From Palsa-601 sp963801185 (GTDB taxonomy: Bacteria > Actinomycetota > Acidimicrobiia > Acidimicrobiales > Bog-793): a DNA stretch of 64,000 nucleotides. Under the pieces are notes generated by a model. It did no database searches, had not been told where the DNA came from, and saw only the letters and a list, made by a program, of their open reading frames with translations. The position numbers and the translations under genes were made by a program. The first letter of the stretch is position 1; every line of letters begins with the position of its first letter. Positions 34,996 to 43,736 of this stretch are shown in pieces. The stretch lies in NCBI GenBank assembly GCA_963801185.1, contig CAWDDW010000003.1:1550001-1614000 (forward strand). The letters are read 5' to 3'.

Positions 34996-35655
34996 TCAGT
35001 CGAAGACGGGACGGCGGTCCCGGCTGCGCTTCAGCTCGAAGAAGCCATCCGTCCCGCACACGAGCCTCACCCCGTCCCACAAGAGCCCCGCTGCCTCACC
35101 TGTAGGAGCCGGGGTGACCACCGGTCCGAAGATCGCCATGCCCTCCACGTGTATCACCGGGGTGCCGACCTCGTAACCGACGGGATCCATGCCTTCGTGA
35201 TGCGACTTCCGCAGCGCCTCGTCGTAGTCGGTGCTCGTCGCAGCGCCGGCCAGCGCCGCTTCGATGCCGGCCTCCTCGAGGGACTCGGACAGGACCTCTG
35301 GATCGCGGCGCTGCTCGACGTGGATGCGCTTGCCGAGGGCGGTGTAAAGGGGGCCGAGCACCTCGTTCCCGTGCTGCTGCTCAGCCGCGATGCAGACGCG
35401 AACCGGGCCCCAGGCCCTTTCCTTCATCAGCTCCTTGTACTCCTCCGAGAGGCCCTCGCGGTTCTCGTTCAGTACCCCGAGCGACATGACACGCCAGCGG
35501 GTGGTCACCGGTCGCACCTTCTCCACTTCGAGCATCCAGCGCGAGGTGATCCAGGCCCAAGGACAAAGTGGGTCGAACCAGAAGTCGGCACGGACGCGGT
35601 CGGCATCGATCAGGGCATCGGGCACAGGGAACTCCTTCGCGTTCTCCTCGCTCAA
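34996..35655 (-). CDS. DsbA-like protein related to mycothiol-dependent nitroreductase
   Basis: The 219-aa product matches the Rv2466c family: FWFDPLCPWAWITSRWMLEVEKV, VMSLGVLNENREGL, WGPVRVCIAAEQQHGNEVL, KSHHEGMDPVGYEVGTPVIHVEG and the end FFELKRSRDRRPVFD, quoted in parts. Rv2466c is a thioredoxin-fold oxidoreductase using mycothiol. The usual CPWC active site here reads CPWA, so the second (resolving) cysteine is absent. That leaves a single-cysteine chemistry, more like a glutathione-transferase-style enzyme. It is convergent with the hydrolase gene. Confidence 0.88.
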   Translation of the reverse strand: MSEENAKEFPVPDALIDADRVRADFWFDPLCPWAWITSRWMLEVEKVRPVTTRWRVMSLGVLNENREGLSEEYKELMKERAWGPVRVCIAAEQQHGNEVLGPLYTALGKRIHVEQRRDPEVLSESLEEAGIEAALAGAATSTDYDEALRKSHHEGMDPVGYEVGTPVIHVEGMAIFGPVVTPAPTGEAAGLLWDGVRLVCGTDGFFELKRSRDRRPVFD

Positions 35656-35690
35656 CGCCGGATCGCCCGCCCATGTTCCATCGCCGGGCG

Positions 35691-37355
35691 TCAGTACCGG
35701 TCGAGCTCCTGGGTGAGCTGATCGAGCCCCATTCCGCCGAGGCTCAACGCGTAGCGATGGAAGTCCCTCAGGTCGAAGGCGGCACCCTTGCGATCCTTGG
35801 CGGCCTGGCGGTTCTCGAGCCAGACCCGCTCACCCACCTTGTAGGAGATGGCCTGGCCCGGCATGCCGAGGTAGCGGTCGACCTCAGAGGCCATGAAGTC
35901 GGCCGGGAAACACGACCGTTCGATCACGAACGGCAGGGCGAGCTCGGCAGTCCAGCGCTCACCTGGGTGGTAGCGCTCGCCGGCTGGGATCGGAAGCTCG
36001 AGGTGCATGCCGATGTCCACGATCACCCGAACCGCTCGCATGGCCTGCGACGAGAGCATGCCGAGCTCGTAGACAGGATCGTCTAGATAGCCGAGCTCGC
36101 CCATCAGGCGTTCGGCGTAGAGCGCCCAACCCTCGCCATGCCCTGAGGTGAACCCCGCCAGGCGCTGGAACCGTGTCAGACGGTCCGAGAGCAGCCGAAC
36201 CTGGGCGACCTGGAGATGGTGGCCCGGGACGCCCTCGTGGTAGCAGATCGAGACCTCGCGCCACAGCGGGAAGCGCGTCTTGCCGAGGGTGGGATACCAA
36301 GTCCGGCCGGGCCGCGACAGGTCCTCGCTCGGGCCGGTGTAGTACATCGCTGCGGCTCCGCCTGGCGGCGCGATCATGGCCTCGCACCGCCGGATGGGCT
36401 CGGCGATGTCGAAGTGGACGCCGTCGAGCGCAGCGATGGTCGTGTCAATCAGCGCCTGGTTCCAGCTCTGGAAAGCGTCGGCACCATCGATGACGCGGGC
36501 CGGGTCGGACTCGATGAGGTCGATCACCTCGCTCAGCGATGCCCCGGGCGCGATCACCTCGCACAGAGCAGCCATGCGGCCCTCGATGCGGTACAGCTCG
36601 GTCCAGCCCCAGGCGTAGGTGTCCTCGAGGTCGAGCTGGGCTCCTGTGAAGGAGCGAGCGGCCAGTGCGTAGCGCTCCCGGCCGACCGGGTCGACCGGCG
36701 TGGCCACCGGGACGTAGTGCTCGCGGAGCCACGCTCCGAGCTCGAGGTAGGCCCTCGAGGCTTCGCCGGCAGCCTGGTCCAGCTCGGCGGCGCTCGGTCC
36801 GCCCGGGTAACGGCGCACGAGGTTCGCGAAGAACGAAGAGCTTGCGTCCTCGAGGCCACCCCAGGCCGCGCACTGGGCTGCGCAGGCCAAGACCTGGCGC
36901 CGAGCGCTCACGAGGCCACGCGAGATGCCGTCTCCCAACGTCGCTCGAAACCCTGCGAGCGCCTCCGGAACCGCCCGCATCCGGGCGGCAGCGACCTGCC
37001 AGTCCGCCTCGTTCTCGAGACTCATGAGATCGAAGCTCTGGCGCACCGCGCCGTGCGGGCTGTGCAACACCCTGAGGGAGCGAAAGTCTTCCCCGGCGTC
37101 GTGAAGCTCCAGCGACGTGGTGAGGCGCTCGCTCATCACCGCGGCAGCGATCCGGTCGGCGTCGAGATCGGTTGGCGACTCGCTGAGGGCGGCCAAGGCG
37201 TCTCGCTGCAGCCCGGCGCGTTCCTCGTTGCCTGCCGGCGAGAGGTCGGGCAGCCGGTCGTCGTGACCGGGGACACCCCACGAGGTCGCTGAGATCGGGT
37301 CGCTCGCTGCCATCTCCTCGATGTATCGGTCGGCGACTTGCTGGACTGAGGCCAT
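35691..37355 (-). CDS. DUF885 family metallopeptidase-like protein
   Basis: The 554-aa protein is of the DUF885 family. The zinc motif HEGVPGHH lies near residue 370, with downstream GHGEGWALYAERLMGELGY supplying the third ligand Glu. Such proteins are gluzincin-like peptidases, often exported, but no signal peptide is visible here. The ATG at 37355 (MASVQQVADRYIEEM) is chosen because the frame upstream is repetitive, non-protein-like sequence over the next promoter. Substrate unknown. Confidence 0.85.
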   Translation of the reverse strand: MASVQQVADRYIEEMAASDPISATSWGVPGHDDRLPDLSPAGNEERAGLQRDALAALSESPTDLDADRIAAAVMSERLTTSLELHDAGEDFRSLRVLHSPHGAVRQSFDLMSLENEADWQVAAARMRAVPEALAGFRATLGDGISRGLVSARRQVLACAAQCAAWGGLEDASSSFFANLVRRYPGGPSAAELDQAAGEASRAYLELGAWLREHYVPVATPVDPVGRERYALAARSFTGAQLDLEDTYAWGWTELYRIEGRMAALCEVIAPGASLSEVIDLIESDPARVIDGADAFQSWNQALIDTTIAALDGVHFDIAEPIRRCEAMIAPPGGAAAMYYTGPSEDLSRPGRTWYPTLGKTRFPLWREVSICYHEGVPGHHLQVAQVRLLSDRLTRFQRLAGFTSGHGEGWALYAERLMGELGYLDDPVYELGMLSSQAMRAVRVIVDIGMHLELPIPAGERYHPGERWTAELALPFVIERSCFPADFMASEVDRYLGMPGQAISYKVGERVWLENRQAAKDRKGAAFDLRDFHRYALSLGGMGLDQLTQELDRY

Positions 37356-37452
37356 GCCGCAGGTTAAGCGCCTCGCCGTGTGCTGTGCCTGTGTAGTGGA
37401 GTGCTTTGCCCGTGGATCGGAGTGCTTCGCCTCTGGAGTGGCAGTCGGGTCG

Positions 37453-37498
37453 TTGACTCGAAAATTCAATGATCGTAGAGTTAAACGACCGTTGAATT
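37453..37498 (+). promoter_or_regulatory. Promoter and 36-bp dyad operator of the ABC exporter operon
   Basis: TTGACT (37453-37458), a 17-nt spacer and TAGAGT (37476-37481) form a good -35/-10 pair, with the GTG start at 37511. AATTCAATGATCGT (37463-37476) and ACGACCGTTGAATT (37485-37498) are inverted repeats matching at 12 of 14 positions and cover the -10. The operon encodes its own TetR regulator, so this is probably the autorepression site. Confidence 0.75.
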
Positions 37499-37510
37499 AA
37501 GGGGCCAGCC

Positions 37511-38599
37511 GTGTGGGCGATGATCGTCAAGGAGTTCCGGCAGCTCAGGCGGGACAGGCGAACCCTGGCGATGATGATCCTGTTGCCGGTTCTCATGCTC
37601 GTGATCTTCGGGTATGCCGCGAGCTTTGACGTGTCCGACATCCCGACCGTCGTGGTGGGCCCACAGGCTCGGCTGGCTGCTTCACAGTTGCACCGGCCCT
37701 TCGAGATCATCGGGACCTACCCGGATGCGAGCGGGTCCTTCGCTCGGTCACGCCTGCAGGACGGCAAGGCGGTCGTGGCGGTGGTCACCGGCAAGAGCCC
37801 TGTGCTCGTCCTGATGGACGGCACGCAGCTCTTCTCGGTGCAGACGGCTGAGGGCGCGCTCGGACGCATGGCTCAGGCGGCGAGAGCCAAAGGGGAGTCG
37901 CCCCCGTCCTTCAGTGTGCGGATCCTGTTCAACCCGAGGCTCAAGACGTCATGGGTCATGATCCCGGGCCTCGCCGGCTTGATCCTCGTCTTCATCGGCA
38001 CGCTCATCACGAGTCTCGGGGTCGTGCGAGAGCGACAGGCGGGGACGCTCGAGCAGCTCGCGGTGATGCCGTTTCGCCCCTGGGATGTCATCGTCGGCAA
38101 GATCATCCCCTACCTGATGGTGGCGGCGCTCGACCTCGTGGTGATCATCGCGGTAGGCACGCAGCTCTTCGGCGTGCCGTTCCTCGGAAGCATCGCGACG
38201 TACGGTCTCGGGGCCGCGCTGTTCCTTCTCGTCACCTTGGGCATGGGCGTTCTCATCTCGACCCTGTCGCAGAACCAGGGCCAGGCCATCCAACTGGCCT
38301 TCATGATCATGGTGCCCCAGGTTCTGCTGTCCGGCCTCATCTTTCCCCTGTCGTCGATGGCGGCCGGTGTCCGGTGGATCTCCTACATCCTGCCGCTGAC
38401 CTACTTCATCGAGATCAGCCGTGGCGTGATGCTGAAGGCGACGCCCATCACAGCGCTGTGGACTCCTCTCGTTCTGTTGACCGTGCTGGCCGTCGCGGTC
38501 CTCGGGCTCGCGATCCTCAGGTTCAGGCGTGACCTGGCGCCGAGCACCCGCCCGAGCAGGGCAGCTCCGGAGCCCGGCCCGGAGCCCGCTCCATCATGA
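37511..38599 (+). CDS. ABC-2 type transporter permease
   Basis: The 362-aa protein has the ABC-2 (DrrB/YhhJ-like) layout. It has an N-terminal MIVKEFRQLRRDRRTLAMMI and first membrane helix, a large external loop (about residues 50-150), then five more helices. The conserved motif VVRERQAGTLEQLAVMPFRPWDVIVGKIIPY lies between helices. A Pro-rich tail ends the protein. Two ATPases follow with 4-bp overlap or 4-bp gap, so they form one exporter, likely for a drug or lipid-like compound. Start GTG with AAGGGG upstream. Confidence 0.9.
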   Translation: MWAMIVKEFRQLRRDRRTLAMMILLPVLMLVIFGYAASFDVSDIPTVVVGPQARLAASQLHRPFEIIGTYPDASGSFARSRLQDGKAVVAVVTGKSPVLVLMDGTQLFSVQTAEGALGRMAQAARAKGESPPSFSVRILFNPRLKTSWVMIPGLAGLILVFIGTLITSLGVVRERQAGTLEQLAVMPFRPWDVIVGKIIPYLMVAALDLVVIIAVGTQLFGVPFLGSIATYGLGAALFLLVTLGMGVLISTLSQNQGQAIQLAFMIMVPQVLLSGLIFPLSSMAAGVRWISYILPLTYFIEISRGVMLKATPITALWTPLVLLTVLAVAVLGLAILRFRRDLAPSTRPSRAAPEPGPEPAPS

Positions 38600-39414
38600 G
38601 GTGGGGACTTCAGGCGGCGAGCGTCCGGTTCGGGTCCCGGACCGTGCTCGAGGAGGTCACGCTGTACGCCAAGCCGTCGACTGTGACGGTCGTCGTCGGC
38701 GGCGACGGCGCCGGGAAGTCCACCTGCCTCAAGGCACTGGTCGGGCTCGTCCGGCTGAGCGGTGGCGCGGTGCAGCGCCCTCCGAAGAACGAGACCGGCT
38801 ACGTACCGGCGAGGGCCGGCTTGTATCCCGACCTCACCGTTGCCGAGAACGTCGAGTTCATCGCACGTGCTTACGGTGTGACGCGTGGCGGGCTCGAGAC
38901 GCGCTCCTCCGAGATGCTCGAACGCCTCGGCCTTGCAGGCCTGGCCGAGCGTCTGGGCGGGCACCTCTCCGGAGGCATGCAGCGCAAGCTCTCTGTCGGC
39001 CTGGCGCTCTTCCACGAGCCGGCCCTGCTGGTCCTCGATGAGCCGACCACTGGGGTCGACCCGGTGAGCCGGACGAGCTTCTGGCGGCTCATCTCCGGAG
39101 CGGCGGCGAGCGGCACGGCCGTCGTCGTGAGCACCACCTACGTGAACGAAGCCCAGAGGGCGTCAACGGTGACGCTGCTCGACGAGGGCCGGTCGATTGC
39201 AACGGGCAAGCCGGAGGAGATCGTCGCCGCTCTTCCCGGCAGCCTTGGCGTCGTCCGTTCGGGCGCCCGGCCGGAGGGCCTCTCGTGGCGATGGGGCCGG
39301 ACATGGCGCGTATGGGCGCCCTCGAGCCGGCTTCCCGAGGGCGCGGAGCCCCTACAGCCGGAGTTCGAGGACGCCGTAGTCATCGCCGCCTTGGCGTCCG
39401 AGCAGCGTGCGTAG
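38596..39414 (+). CDS. ABC transporter ATP-binding protein (first of two)
   Basis: The 272-aa ATPase has Walker A GGDGAGKST, signature LSGGMQRKLSVGLAL, Walker B LLVLDEPTTGVDP and a switch segment with VVVSTTYVNEAQRA in which the usual His is replaced by Thr-Tyr. About 60 residues follow the domain. Its ATG overlaps the permease stop. It is probably one half of a paired ATPase dimer with the next gene. Confidence 0.9.
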   Translation: MRWGLQAASVRFGSRTVLEEVTLYAKPSTVTVVVGGDGAGKSTCLKALVGLVRLSGGAVQRPPKNETGYVPARAGLYPDLTVAENVEFIARAYGVTRGGLETRSSEMLERLGLAGLAERLGGHLSGGMQRKLSVGLALFHEPALLVLDEPTTGVDPVSRTSFWRLISGAAASGTAVVVSTTYVNEAQRASTVTLLDEGRSIATGKPEEIVAALPGSLGVVRSGARPEGLSWRWGRTWRVWAPSSRLPEGAEPLQPEFEDAVVIAALASEQRA

Positions 39415-39418
39415 CGCG

Positions 39419-40282
39419 ATGGCGGTGGTCGCTCGCGCCCGGAACGCGTCCAAGTGTTTTCGTGGCTTCACCGCGGTGGAGTCGGTGGACCTCGTCGTTC
39501 ACAGCGGCGAGGTGGTCGGGTTGCTCGGAGCGAACGGGGCGGGGAAGACGACGCTCATCCGGCTCCTGCTCGGGTTGCTGAGGCCGACCAGTGGCGAGGC
39601 GTTGCTGTTCGAAGCGCTCCCGTCGGTGAGCACCCGGAGGCGAGTCGGCTATGTCCCACAGACACTCGGCCTCTACGACGACATGACCGTCCAGGAGAAC
39701 TGGGCCTTCACCGCGGCGGCATTCGGTTCGAAGGGCACGGGGCTGCCGGCGAGCATCGTCGACTCGAGGGACGAGTTGGTCGGGCTGCTGCCGCTCGGCG
39801 TCCAGCGGCGGGTGGCATTCGCGGTCGCCTTCTCCCACGAGCCGGAGCTGCTCGTGCTCGACGAGCCGACCTCGGGGGTCGGGCCGTTGAGCCGCGCGCG
39901 AGTGTGGCAGGACGTCCGCGATAGCGCCGAGCGCGGCACGGGTGTCCTCGTGACGACCCACAACATGGAAGAGGCCGAGCAGTGCGATCGGCTCGTGGTG
40001 ATGGTCGACGGGCGAGTGGTCGTGGACGGCACCGTCGCTGACGTCATCGCGGGTCGGCGGGTGGTCGAGGTACGGTGCTCCGACTGGAGCAGAGCGTTCC
40101 AGGTGCTGGATGCGGCAGGTCTCGTCGTTCAGGTGCACGGCGACGTTCTCCGCGTGCCCGGAACGAGATCATCCGTCGAGGGCCTCCTGGCTCGCAGTGA
40201 CGTCCGAGCCACGGTCGCGATGGTGCCTGCCAACCTCGAGGAGGCGTTCGTCGTGGTGGCGTCGCGGGACCAGCCGGCGTGA
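39419..40282 (+). CDS. ABC transporter ATP-binding protein (second of two)
   Basis: The 287-aa ATPase has Walker A GANGAGKTT, Q-loop VGYVPQTLG, Walker B LLVLDEPTSGVGP and switch LVTTHNMEEAEQCD. The signature LSGGQ is degenerate, reading LLPLGVQRRVAFAVAF. The first ATPase has a good signature but lacks the switch His, so the two faults are complementary and suggest an asymmetric heterodimer with one active site. The ATG at 39419 is used; a GTG at 39407 would overlap the previous stop. The 3' end overlaps the TetR gene (GTGA). Confidence 0.88.
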   Translation: MAVVARARNASKCFRGFTAVESVDLVVHSGEVVGLLGANGAGKTTLIRLLLGLLRPTSGEALLFEALPSVSTRRRVGYVPQTLGLYDDMTVQENWAFTAAAFGSKGTGLPASIVDSRDELVGLLPLGVQRRVAFAVAFSHEPELLVLDEPTSGVGPLSRARVWQDVRDSAERGTGVLVTTHNMEEAEQCDRLVVMVDGRVVVDGTVADVIAGRRVVEVRCSDWSRAFQVLDAAGLVVQVHGDVLRVPGTRSSVEGLLARSDVRATVAMVPANLEEAFVVVASRDQPA

Positions 40283-40854
40283 GCCGCACCGGCAGGCGCC
40301 CGGGTGCTCCGGAGACGCGCGCGACGATCCTCGCCTCTGCCCGCCGGGGCTTTGGCGCCCGCGGCTACGACGCCACATCGTTGCGCAGCATCGCCGAGGA
40401 GGCCGGAGTCGATCCCGCACTCCTCGTCCACTACTTCGGCAACAAGGAGGGCCTCTTCGCTGCGGCCCTCGGCGTCACCGTGCGTCCGTCCGAGCTCTTC
40501 GCCGGCCTCGAGACGGCCGAAGTCGGCGAGGCGGTCGAGGCGATCGTCCGCCGCTACGTGGTGATGCTGGACGTTGATCAGACGCGAGACGCACTCCTTT
40601 CCCTGGTCCGGTCTGCCGTGTCGAACGAGCGGGCGGCGGCGATGCTCCGGGAGTTCTTGACCGAGGAGATCCTCACCGTCATGAGCGCCCTCATCGATTG
40701 TCCCGACGCCCGCCTCCGGGCCTCGCTCGCTGCGGCGCAGCTGGTCGGCATCGCGATGCTCCGTCATGTCGTCCGCGTCGAGCCGCTCGCGGCGGCGAGC
40801 AGCGACGAGATCGTTGCGCTAGCGGCTCCAGTGGTCGAGCGTTACTTCCGATGA
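40279..40854 (+). CDS. TetR-family regulator of the ABC operon
   Basis: The 191-aa protein has a TetR HTH at about residues 12-55 (ETRATILASARRGFGARGYDATSLRSIAEEAGVDPALLVHYFGNKEGLF in sections), with LVHYFGNKEGLF as the recognition-helix end, and a helical ligand domain. It is translationally coupled to the second ATPase and to the following hydrolase, so it is co-expressed with the transporter it probably represses. The 36-bp dyad at 37463-37498 is its likely operator. Confidence 0.9.
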   Translation: MSRTGRRPGAPETRATILASARRGFGARGYDATSLRSIAEEAGVDPALLVHYFGNKEGLFAAALGVTVRPSELFAGLETAEVGEAVEAIVRRYVVMLDVDQTRDALLSLVRSAVSNERAAAMLREFLTEEILTVMSALIDCPDARLRASLAAAQLVGIAMLRHVVRVEPLAAASSDEIVALAAPVVERYFR

Positions 40855-41996
40855 TCCGCGGCTCCTCCGATCCCCGCTTCCGGGCCGTGAGGGAAGCCTT
40901 TGCCACCAACTTCGCCGAGCGCGGAGAGCTCGGCGCGGCCGTATGCCTGTCTGTTGGAGGCAGGACCGTCGTCGACCTGTGGGGCGGGTGGGCTGACGGT
41001 GACCGCAGTCGCCCGTGGGAGCAGGACACCCTCGTCAACGTCTTCTCGGTAGGAAAGGCGGTCTCGACGGTCTGCGTGGCTCGCCTGGTCGACCGCAAGG
41101 AGCTGGTGCTCGACGAGCAGGTCAGCCGCCACTGGCCCGAGCTCGCGGCGTCAGCTGACGGCAAGGAGACGATCACGTTGCGGCAGCTCCTCAGCCATCA
41201 GGCCGGCTTGCCCGCCGTTCGGCGCCGCCTCCCGCCCGGCGCGATGCTCCGGCCGGAGGTGATGGAGGCGGCGCTCGCCGCGCAGGAGCCCTGGTGGGTA
41301 CCAGGGACCGCGCACGGCTACCACGTCAACACGTTCGGCTTCTTGGTGGGAGGCCTCGTCCGCCGTGTCACCGGCCGGTCAATCGGAGGCCTGCTCCGCG
41401 CCGAGGTGGCGGGCCCGCTGGGGGCTGACTTCCACATCGGCCTCCCGGCGACCGAGCACGGGCGCGTCGCCGAGTTCCAGTGGCCGGTGCCACCGGCTCC
41501 CGAGACCGAGCCCGAGCTCGATGCGAGCGAGCTCATGACCTACAACGCCTACAACAACCCTTCGGGGCTCTCGGGGGCCGGCGTGATCAACACGGCCGAG
41601 TGGCGGGCGGCGGAGATCCCGTCGACGAACGGCCACGCCACTGCCAGGGGTGTCGCCCGCATCTTCGAGGCTCTTGCTGCGGGTGGGACGATCGACGGCA
41701 TTGAGCTCGTCAGCTCGGAGACCCTCGATGCGTTCACAAGAGAGCAGGTCCAGGGGGAGGATCTGGTGTTGCACAGGCCGTCGCGTTTCGGGATCGGATT
41801 CCAGCTCACCCAGCCCGAGCGGCCGCTCGGGCCCAACCCGGGTGCCTTCGGCCACTTCGGTGCTGGCGGCAGCGTGGGCTTCTGCGATCCGGAGGCCGGC
41901 GTGGCCTTCGGGTACGTCCTCAACACCCTCGGACCCAGGTGGCAGAACCCCCGCAACCGAGCGCTCATCGACGCGATCTACGAGTCGCTCGCCTGA
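40851..41996 (+). CDS. Beta-lactamase-family serine hydrolase (esterase type)
   Basis: The 381-aa protein has the class C/penicillin-binding fold: catalytic SVGK (SxxK, in VNVFSVGKAVSTVC), the YHVN motif (YxN, in HGYHVNTFGFLVGG) and a C-terminal HFGAGGSVGFCDPE stretch replacing KTG. These are typical of EstB-like esterases rather than antibiotic-degrading enzymes. The ATG overlaps the TetR stop (ATGA), so it is the last gene of the exporter operon. No signal peptide; substrate unknown. Confidence 0.88.
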   Translation: MIRGSSDPRFRAVREAFATNFAERGELGAAVCLSVGGRTVVDLWGGWADGDRSRPWEQDTLVNVFSVGKAVSTVCVARLVDRKELVLDEQVSRHWPELAASADGKETITLRQLLSHQAGLPAVRRRLPPGAMLRPEVMEAALAAQEPWWVPGTAHGYHVNTFGFLVGGLVRRVTGRSIGGLLRAEVAGPLGADFHIGLPATEHGRVAEFQWPVPPAPETEPELDASELMTYNAYNNPSGLSGAGVINTAEWRAAEIPSTNGHATARGVARIFEALAAGGTIDGIELVSSETLDAFTREQVQGEDLVLHRPSRFGIGFQLTQPERPLGPNPGAFGHFGAGGSVGFCDPEAGVAFGYVLNTLGPRWQNPRNRALIDAIYESLA

Positions 41997-42676
41997 AGGC
42001 GTTGGAGGAGGGACCACATCGCGCCCTGTTCCGCTGCGCTCATGTGAGGATCTCTCACTTTCCACGCGACCACCTCTGGCAGGTGTTCCTTGACTTCGGC
42101 CAAGTCGAAGCCGTTCAGGAACGCCTTGACGAAAAAGCCTCTTCCCCGCGAGAGGATGGCGGCCTTGGCGCGACCTGCAGGGATGCCGGCTGCAGCGAGC
42201 AGCAGCCATGTCAGCGCGACGTCGGTGTCGCCATCGCCCCGGGATGCGTTGGACCAGTCGATGACGATCGGCCCTCTGCCCGAGAGGATCACGTTGAGCG
42301 GGTGCAGGTCCAGGTGAATCAGGCGGTCACCTTTCCCACAGGGCGAGTCGCGGGTCCAGTCGGGCGCCGGGATCTCGTGCAGGCGCCGGTGGAGGTCCGC
42401 CAATAGCTTCCCCTGCCGGCTGAGAGTCCAGGGTTGCCGGCTCACGGCCGAGAGCATCGATGGCCCGTCGACGCGCTCCATCACGAGGTCGGTGCCGTCG
42501 CCGCTGATCTCGACGACCTCGGGCACCGGATAGCCGTTCGAGCGGGCGTACTCCATCGTTCGCGCCTCGGTTGCCATCGAACGACCTTCCCGAGACCGGC
42601 GGAGCACGAGTGAAGGCCCGTACTCGAAGATGTCGGAGTCGCGGCCGGAGGCGAGCAAGGGACCCGGTTGGTTCAC
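41978..42676 (-). CDS. Aminoglycoside phosphotransferase-like kinase
   Basis: The 232-aa product is of the APH/choline-kinase fold: hinge VMERVDGPSM, catalytic loop IHLDLHPLNVILS with the Asp, and metal-binding VIDWSNASRGDGDTD. It lacks part of a full-length N-lobe. The family phosphorylates small alcohols or antibiotics; the substrate is unknown. The GTG at 42676 is chosen because further upstream the frame overlaps the start of the divergent methyltransferase gene; the frame is open to 42772. It overlaps the convergent hydrolase 3' end by 19 bp. Confidence 0.78.
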   Translation of the reverse strand: MNQPGPLLASGRDSDIFEYGPSLVLRRSREGRSMATEARTMEYARSNGYPVPEVVEISGDGTDLVMERVDGPSMLSAVSRQPWTLSRQGKLLADLHRRLHEIPAPDWTRDSPCGKGDRLIHLDLHPLNVILSGRGPIVIDWSNASRGDGDTDVALTWLLLAAAGIPAGRAKAAILSRGRGFFVKAFLNGFDLAEVKEHLPEVVAWKVRDPHMSAAEQGAMWSLLQRLQASDS

Positions 42677-42758
42677 GGTGAAAAGGTACCGACGCAGAGC
42701 GACCCAACCGAGCCCCTGAGAAGATGGTCCGGAGCTTTCGCCTGGAGAAGGGCAACGG

Positions 42759-43421
42759 ATGCGAAGAGACAAACCGAAGACGCGGCCATCGCGGCGCTCT
42801 CACCCGATCTTTGCCCGTCTCTACGGCTGGTTCTCCCCGCGGAGCGAGAAGGCCGGCACGGGCGTGCACCGCGAGGAGCTGCTGAGCGGGCTCACCGGCC
42901 GGGTCGTCGAAGTGGGGGCCGGCAACGGGCTGAACTTCGCCCACTACCCGCCGGGCGTCGACAGCGTGACCGCCTACGAACCCGAGTCGCACCTCCGGCG
43001 GCTGGCCGAGCTGGCCGCTGCGACTGCTCCAGTGCCGATCGAGGTGTCGGACGCTGCGGCGGAACACATCCCGGCCGCCGATGCCGCTTTCGATGCCGCT
43101 GTCGTGTCGCTAGTGCTGTGCTCGGTTGCCGACCAAGGGGTCGCACTGGCCGAGCTGTACCGCGTGTTGAGGCCCAATGGTGAGTTGCGTTTCTACGAGC
43201 ACGTGCGTTCGGGCAACCGGAAGCGAGCGAGGTTGCAGGATCGGGTCGATCCTCTGTGGTCGTCGATCTTCGGGGGCTGCCATCCCAATCGCGATACCGA
43301 GGCCGCTATCGTCGCCGCCGGCTTCGTCGTCGAACGTTGCCATCGCTTCAACTACGAGCCTGTCCCTCTCACTGCTCCGGTCGCGCCAGTCGTGATCGGG
43401 GTCGCGCGGCGAGTCGGCTGA
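42759..43421 (+). CDS. SAM-dependent methyltransferase, class I
   Basis: The 220-aa protein has a basic N-terminus, then the SAM-binding motif I VVEVGAGNGLNF, the acidic loop AYEPE, and FDAAVVSLVLCSV followed by LRPNGELRFYEHV (Methyltransf_11 type). GGAGAAGG upstream supports the ATG at 42759. The substrate is unknown; similar proteins act on lipids or quinones. Confidence 0.87.
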   Translation: MRRDKPKTRPSRRSHPIFARLYGWFSPRSEKAGTGVHREELLSGLTGRVVEVGAGNGLNFAHYPPGVDSVTAYEPESHLRRLAELAAATAPVPIEVSDAAAEHIPAADAAFDAAVVSLVLCSVADQGVALAELYRVLRPNGELRFYEHVRSGNRKRARLQDRVDPLWSSIFGGCHPNRDTEAAIVAAGFVVERCHRFNYEPVPLTAPVAPVVIGVARRVG

Positions 43422-43459
43422 GCCCGCGCCGAGACTGCCGCGCGTGACAGGCTGGTGAG

Positions 43460-43735
43460 ATGTCCAGGCCTTTGTCGCCGGAAGCCGCACGAGCGCGGAC
43501 GTTGCAAGCTCGGTCGCTCGCGATCGGGATGGGGTCAGCAACGATCCTCGTGTCAGCGGTCCTCTTCTATCAGTTCGGTTACGTGGTCCATTCCCACAGC
43601 GTCGGGCGGGGTGCCGTGGCGGGCGCAATCGCCTTGGTCACGTTCACCATCATCGACATCGTCTACTACCGGGTGATGGTGCGAACGATCCGCATTAGGG
43701 CAGGGAATTCGGGCGGTCCCAGAGGCTCGGGCTGA
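43460..43735 (+). CDS. Small membrane protein with two transmembrane helices
   Basis: The 91-aa product has a short soluble start, two hydrophobic helices (about residues 22-43 and 53-72) and a basic C-terminus. A DUF2061-like pattern is suggested by GAIALVTFTIIDIVYYRVM. Function unknown. It ends 1 bp before the convergent gene. Confidence 0.6.
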   Translation: MSRPLSPEAARARTLQARSLAIGMGSATILVSAVLFYQFGYVVHSHSVGRGAVAGAIALVTFTIIDIVYYRVMVRTIRIRAGNSGGPRGSG

Positions 43736-43736
43736 G

